NCBI GenBank assembly: GCA_030248215.1
Contig: JASANG010000274.1
Coordinates: 1-64,000 of the forward strand
From: Enoplolaimus lenunculus
Taxonomy: Eukaryota > Nematoda > Enoplea > Enoplida > Thoracostomopsidae
Length of the DNA: 64,000 nucleotides
Direction: 5' to 3'
Shown here: in pieces, positions 58,866 through 64,000 of the stretch
Layout of the letters: each line of letters opens with the position of its first letter
How positions within the stretch are numbered: the stretch's first letter is position 1
Made by a program: the position numbers and the translations under genes
Notes under the pieces: generated by a model
What the model saw: the letters and a program-made list of their open reading frames with translations, nothing else
What the model was told of the DNA's origin: nothing
Database searches by the model: none

Positions 58866-60000
58866 TTTTAAATTGAGTGAAATTTCCGGGGAATAGATTT
58901 CACAATCCCTTTTCCTTCAATACCTCGCTTTGTAACAATTTTTCATGGTTTAAGGCTGACTATCTTAAATATAATTTTGCTGCAGAATTTTCATGGCAAA
59001 AATTGGAACTTAGGTATTAGTTTCGAGCCAGAAGCCCCCCCATATTTTCGTACCGTGATTCCTTGAAAAACCACATTCCTATTTTTGATCTTCATGTGAT
59101 AAGGGGTGTCGCTAATTTGCATACATATACAAACAGTTAACAATGTTAAATACACATTATATGGAACGCAACGCATATTACGCATCTCGGGAAATTAGTC
59201 AATTACACAGCGTAGATTATGTGACGCATACATTAACGCATTCCGGCAGTTACTATATGGCGCAGTAGGTTAGCAGATGAATTCCCTACTGGATAGTGTG
59301 GGTTCTACTTCTGATCGAGGCGGTATTTCATAACCATTTTTCGGTCTTGAATTTATGAATACAATATTTTAAAAAGAATTTTCTTTTTTTGAATATGTTC
59401 AGTTCAAATGTAAGATTGTTTGATTCATTCTTTAAAAGTTTAAAAAATCTATTTTATTCATCTGTGTGACCAGTGTAGTTGAAGTCAATGAGAGGATAAT
59501 GAAGTGCCGTAAGTACTGACAATTTTGTGAAAGAATTTTTTGGGAGCAAAGCTAGCGAGAAATCACACGATATGTATTCGGACAAAAACGTTCGATGCAA
59601 AAATCGTAACTTAAAAATTTTGTGACGGACCCCTTGTGTATGAGCTGTTCCTCATTCAAGGGGCATGAGAGGCACCAAGCCCGACAGTGGACAAGTTTAC
59701 GCGTACCCCGTCTCCCTGACCCTTTCAGGGGCTGCTTGTTATATATTATATATTATATATGGCGGTGCATATGTAAACAGGAGTGCATATGTTTGCACTC
59801 CTGGTACTCTCAAAAAGCTTAAACTAACTTGATTTAAGCTTAAGGTAATCCAGCAGTATTAAACGAACTTTCTAGATTAACAAAACTAACAGGTAGGTTT
59901 ACGCTTATACTCATTTATAATCTTATATATTTTCAGTTTAAGCAAAACTTTAACGAACTCTTAGATATATACACGTAATTTCTGGGCTGTACTTGTTACT
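58866..60000. other. no gene seen
   Basis: AT-rich DNA with the reverse copy of the 2045-2105 repeat at 59755-59812 and a short (TATAT)n run before it. Confidence 0.4.
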
Positions 60001-60002
60001 TA

Positions 60003-60082
60003 CTGTAGTGACCCAAATAAGAGAGGGATAATAAGACGGGCTCCCCATTTTGAGTCCCAATCAATAGGAATCCGCATCCCTA
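60003..60082. mobile_element. TA-flanked MITE, copy 3, cut by the Gypsy element
   Basis: CTGTAGTGACCCAAATAAG and the next 60 bp match the start of copies at 12780 and 16018, then similarity ends abruptly at 60082/60083, where an inverted gag segment begins. The rest of the MITE may lie beyond the right edge. Confidence 0.75.
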
Positions 60083-60376
60083 CATCGTATTAATAGTACT
60101 TGTCATTTCTGCAACCAGCCCGCATAGTTTTTCTATCGCAGCATTTGTCGTATCAGATTGCGGCTTAACCATATTCACTGAGTTAATACTCATCTGTTCA
60201 ACCATTTGATCTGCTGTGTTAGCTAATTTATGCAAAGGAACGTCATTTAGTGTAGCTAAAACTACGCGAACTGGTTCAGGCAGTATTTCCATAAATCTAA
60301 GTTTAACTAAGTTGTCATTATTTGGAGCAAGTCGCTCAAGGTGACGTAATGCAACACTTGGCTTGCGATCACCCAG
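60083..60376 (-). repeat. inverted copy of a gag segment
   Basis: The 294 bp are, as far as I can see, identical to the reverse complement of 61305-61598 in the gag region of the adjacent Gypsy element. This makes a long inverted repeat around the 5' end of the element and implies a recent rearrangement. Confidence 0.9.
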
Positions 60377-60481
60377 TTAAAAAGATAGTTCGAGGGATAG
60401 AAAAGCAAGGATGATAATGTTTTTTTAAACAATAAAAAGGTTTGGTTTTTTACATCGTTAAAACTCAAGGAGTCATAATAT

Positions 60482-60499
60482 TGGTGACCCCGACGTGAT
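60482..60499 (+). promoter_or_regulatory. primer binding site, tRNA-Trp type
   Basis: TGGTGACCCCGACGTGAT is complementary to the 3' end of animal tRNA-Trp including CCA, the primer known for CsRn1-type elements. It directly follows the LTR-like segment. Confidence 0.8.
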
Positions 60500-60527
60500 C
60501 TTTTGATCACCACAGCAAACAGTCGTC

Positions 60528-61853
60528 ATGTCGTTTTTAATACTTTTGATTGCGAGCTATATAACGCAATTATCTACTGATTCAACCAACTGCGTCAGTC
60601 CTCCAGAGACTCAATTTTATAAACTATGCAATTTTTATAACCGTCCATGGTTTCGCGCATCTTTTATTTGTATTTCAATGCTTAATTCTCAAACAACAAT
60701 GCAACAACAATTTATTCGGTCACGTTTTTACTCGCAACTTTGCAACTTTTCCGCATTTGGAGTTCATTGGGCACAATGTCCAACAATTTCATCTTCACAC
60801 CGGACAATGTTACGAATATTATTAATTGTTGCGGGCGATATCGAACAAAACCCAGGACCAACCGACTGGCGTAGTTTGTCAAAAGCAACGCTTGAACGAG
60901 CGCTACGTTTGCTTAATACGGACAATGACGATTTTGTTATGCCGAGACTCAAGCAGGATATTATTGCCGCACTTGAAGAAAAGCCAAACGAGATTCTACA
61001 AGTTGTTTTACATTGCGCACAAGAAACACAGGTACAGCATGCGACAGAAGTCCAAAAGGTAATAACGTTACCAGAATTTTTTGACAAAGATGTAAGGGTA
61101 TGGTTTGATTTGATTGAACAGCTACTAGAGGGACAATCCGAGAACTGTCGTAAGCATAGTCTTTTAAGAGTTTTGCCGACTAATGCAATCCTAGAAAGTG
61201 GAGCTCGCCTTGCAGATGACTTTGATAACATCAAAGCACACATTATAACGTATTTTAATGAAAGTGATGACCGCAGGCTCCGCAAAATGCTTCAAGAACA
61301 AACGCTGGGTGATCGCAAGCCAAGTGTTGCATTACGTCACCTTGAGCGACTTGCTCCAAATAATGACAACTTAGTTAAACTTAGATTTATGGAAATACTG
61401 CCTGAACCAGTTCGCGTAGTTTTAGCTACACTAAATGACGTTCCTTTGCATAAATTAGCTAACACAGCAGATCAAATGGTTGAACAGATGAGTATTAACT
61501 CAGTGAATATGGTTAAGCCGCAATCTGATACGACAAATGCTGCGATAGAAAAACTATGCGGGCTGGTTGCAGAAATGACAAGTACTATTAATACGATGCT
61601 AACAGAACAAACAAAATGTCATCATAGATCGCGTAATAGATCGCAGAGCATGGATCATAATTCACGCGGCAGATCGCTGTCTCGTGGCCGTCGGTTTAAT
61701 TCTAATGGACCGTTGTGCTATTATCATTTCCGTTTCGGCAAAGATGCTAACAAATGTGAACCTTCTTGTAAATGGAAGCCACGAAACACCAAAGACAACA
61801 ATTTTTCGGGAAACATTTCACCTCCGGGGCCAGCGCGGCAGGCCACGGAGTAA
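60528..61853 (+). CDS. Gag of the CsRn1-type Gypsy element, with 2A-like motif
   Basis: Open frame of 441 residues. The N-terminus is hydrophobic (MSFLILLIASYITQL), followed near residues 94-111 by MLRILLIVAGDIEQNPGP, a 2A-like motif. The Gag core follows (LPEFFDKDVRVWFDLIEQLL near residue 180). An SR-rich basic stretch precedes the CHCC motif CYYHFRFGKDANKCEPSC near residue 405. If the 2A motif works, an N-terminal piece of about 110 residues would be released and the Gag proper would start with proline. Confidence 0.85.
   Translation: MSFLILLIASYITQLSTDSTNCVSPPETQFYKLCNFYNRPWFRASFICISMLNSQTTMQQQFIRSRFYSQLCNFSAFGVHWAQCPTISSSHRTMLRILLIVAGDIEQNPGPTDWRSLSKATLERALRLLNTDNDDFVMPRLKQDIIAALEEKPNEILQVVLHCAQETQVQHATEVQKVITLPEFFDKDVRVWFDLIEQLLEGQSENCRKHSLLRVLPTNAILESGARLADDFDNIKAHIITYFNESDDRRLRKMLQEQTLGDRKPSVALRHLERLAPNNDNLVKLRFMEILPEPVRVVLATLNDVPLHKLANTADQMVEQMSINSVNMVKPQSDTTNAAIEKLCGLVAEMTSTINTMLTEQTKCHHRSRNRSQSMDHNSRGRSLSRGRRFNSNGPLCYYHFRFGKDANKCEPSCKWKPRNTKDNNFSGNISPPGPARQATE
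60807..60860 (+). other. 2A-like ribosome-skipping motif in Gag
   Basis: Encodes MLRILLIVAGDIEQNPGP; the D-I-E-x-N-P-G-P signature is the core of 2A peptides, with the hydrophobic and leucine-rich upstream part that such motifs need. Confidence 0.75.
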
Positions 61854-61867
61854 ATTTAGTTACTTTA

Positions 61868-64000
61868 GCCGCTCCAGAAGTAGGTAAAATGCTGGTAGAT
61901 ACAGGAAGCGATGTTTCATTTATTCCAAAAAGCTTGCAAAACTGTTTCAAAATAACACAACACGGTTCCAGATGTTTTACAGCAGCAAATGGAACACAAA
62001 TAAATACTTACGGTAATTGCAAAATAAAATTTACAATTCCTGCGTTAAACAAACAGTTTGAATGGTCTTTTATTGTTGCGGACGTTGAACAAATAATTCT
62101 TGGTTTGGATTTTTTAAAGCAAAATCGAATTGTAATTAACTGCGAAGATTTAAATGTCACGCAGGTTAGTAATAGTGTCAATTTGTGTCTAAGCGCTAAG
62201 CACACTTCTGCTGATTACTCTGCAATTCAAAACCAATTCAATCTATTACAGCGTAAATAAGCGTCACTTTATAACATGCCATCTGGTAGTGAACCGGTGA
62301 AACACCCAGTAATTCATTATATACAGACTACTGGACCTCCAGTTTTCAGCAGGCCACGAAGATTGTTCGGTCCGAAACTAGATGCTGCTAAAGCAGCGTT
62401 TAATAGGCTCGAGAAACAAGCCATTGTTTACCGCGGCGAATCTCCGTGGGCAAGTCCGCTACACATGGCACCAAAATCAAATAACGATTGGCGTGAATGC
62501 GGGGATTACCGTGCATTAAATACAATAACAATTCCCGACAGATATCCCATGCCAAATTTAAATGATATGACCAACTGGCTGCATGATTGTTGCGTTTTTT
62601 CTAAATTAGACTTAACAGCAGCATTTAATCAAATTCCAATTGCTAAAGAGGACCAAATTAAAACTGCCATTACTACCCCTTTTGGCCTTTTTCTTTATCA
62701 GCGTATGCCTTTTGGTTTAAGAAACGCTTCCCAAACATTTCAAAGACTTATTGATACAACATTGCAAGATATACCGTTTGCGCGTGCATATATAGACGAT
62801 ATTTTAGTAGCAAGCCGAACACATAGAGAACATCTGTATCATTTGCAAGTTGTATTCGAACGGCTAAGCTTGCACAGTTTACACTTGAAGGAAGCAAAAT
62901 GTCAATATTTTAAAGATTCGGTGGAGTTTCTTGGTGTTCAAATATCTAAAAAAGGCTTAAAACCGCTTGACAGCAAAGTTCAAGCTATTTTAGAATATCC
63001 TGAACCAAACACCGTGAAAGCCTTAAAACGTTTTCTTGGGATGGCTGGTTTTTACCACAGATTTATTCCACATTTTTCTGAGTTGGCTAGTCCACTCACT
63101 GATTTAACCAGACAAACAGAGTCAAAACCACTGCGCAAAACCTTGATTTGGTCAAATGCAGCTCAAATAGCATTCCAAGCATTAAAGAAGTCCATTTCCA
63201 ATTGCGTAACACTTGCGTTCCCAAATCCTGACGCCGAAATCGAATTAACAACTGATGCTTCTGGTGTTGCTGCCGGAGCAGTTCTCAGCCAAAGACTTAA
63301 CCAAAAATCAGAACCGTTAGCATTTTTCTCAGCAAAATTTACTGAAGCTGAGTCTAAAAAATCAACTTTTGAACGCGAACTACTAGCATTATATTTAAGT
63401 TTAAAGCATTTCAGTTGGTTATTAGGGTTGCGGTTTGTGATAAAAACCGATCATAAACCCTTGCTTTATTGTCTGCAAATGAAATCGCCAACGCCTCAGC
63501 AGGCACGTTGGATAAGTTATATATCAGAGTTCAACTGTCAAATTCAACATATTAGCGGAAGTTCAAACATAGTTGCCGATTGTTTGTCAAGGCCGATTAA
63601 CTTAATTACTTCGAGTTTCGATAAATCATTAGCAGAAGCACAACAAAACGACACCGATTTGCTTAAATTCACTTCAAATACTGATCTACCAATAAAGAAA
63701 ATATATTTCGACGACGCTTGTTTATTCTGTGATGCGTCTAATGATGAAATAAGACCATATTTACCTGCTAGTCTCAGATTCCAAGTTTTTAACGAAATTC
63801 ATCAACTCTCACATCCTGGACCTAAAAGCTCAGCAAAATTAGTTTCAAAGCACTTTATATGGCCCGGATTAAATCGAGACGTTAGAACATGGGCGCAGCA
63901 GTGCTTCGCATGTCAAGCTTCTAAAATAACCAAGCATACAAAAACACCAATTGGAACAATCCCTACAACAGGCCGCTTTAAAACTATACATATTGACCTA
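61868..64000 (+). mobile_element. pol region of the Gypsy element (partial)
   Basis: Domains in order: aspartic protease (LVDTGSDVSFIP, about 61890-62130), reverse transcriptase (about 62330-62950; YRALN, FSKLDLTAAFNQIP, YIDDILVAS), RNase H (about 63230-63600; LTTDASGVAAGAVLSQ, FERELLALY, TDHKPLLYC), and the zinc-binding start of integrase (H..H..C..C, about 63790-63920). It lies in a different frame from gag, with overlap, as is common in the group. The right edge of the window cuts it inside integrase. Confidence 0.9.

Larger units (their letters stand above)
60377..64000 (+). mobile_element. Ty3/Gypsy retrotransposon of CsRn1 type, cut by window end (fossil)
   Basis: Visible parts in order: an LTR remnant or R-U5-like stretch (60377-60481, with AATAAAAAGG), primer binding site, gag, protease, reverse transcriptase, RNase H, and the start of integrase. 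The tRNA-Trp-type primer site and the CHCC-type Gag motif point to the CsRn1 group. The visible part looks nearly whole with about one break. The identical inverted gag segment suggests a young insertion. The 3' part lies outside the window. Confidence 0.9.

Noticed and set aside
1-64000. CRISPR arrays, bacterial operons or rRNA genes
   Set aside because: Introns, transposon types and gene content are animal; the tandem arrays lack spacer structure and no rRNA sequence was recognised.

Overview
The window is nuclear DNA from an invertebrate animal. It is AT-rich, and its genes have many exons with phase-matched GT/AG boundaries, introns of 0.1 to 5 kb and animal-type domain architectures. I cannot name the phylum. 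An Ig-EGF-transmembrane ligand of neuregulin type argues against nematodes. All exon structures were built by eye from reading frames, splice sites and intron phase.

Four host genes are supported. On the plus strand, 4221-9026 encodes a family 92 glycosyltransferase in four exons. On the minus strand, 23473-11496 encodes a neuregulin-like precursor in eight exons: signal peptide, Ig domain, EGF domain, transmembrane helix and cytoplasmic tail. Just upstream on the same strand, 32238-25675 is a paralogous signal-peptide-plus-Ig module that appears to end in a stop codon straight after the Ig domain, giving a short secreted Ig protein or an alternative 5' cassette. On the minus strand, about 51300-39600 is the spliceosomal IK/RED gene, with at least 12 recognisable exons.

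Much of the rest is mobile DNA. 1-1553 is the 3' end of an LTR retrotransposon whose LTR carries an array of four related hairpins. 33682-35853 is a nearly complete piggyBac transposon with TTAA ends and one in-frame stop. 42108-42735 is a 5'-truncated LINE in a RED intron. 55106-58128 is a 3 kb foldback element with long inverted ends, two opposed minisatellite arrays, an 8 bp target duplication and a paralogous empty site elsewhere in the window. 60377 to the right edge is a Ty3/Gypsy element of CsRn1 type (tRNA-Trp primer site, CHCC-type Gag motif) whose Gag N-terminus contains a 2A-like ribosome-skipping motif. Short nonautonomous elements are abundant. They include hAT-like MITEs with 8 bp duplications, a family carrying TTAGGC tracts, TA-flanked MITEs, and TTAA-flanked MITEs with tRNA-like Pol III boxes.

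The most unusual items are the covarying hairpin array, the 2A motif in a Gypsy Gag, the duplicated signal-peptide/Ig module beside a neuregulin-like gene with duplicated splice donors, and the foldback element whose ends match those of the TTAGGC-bearing MITEs.
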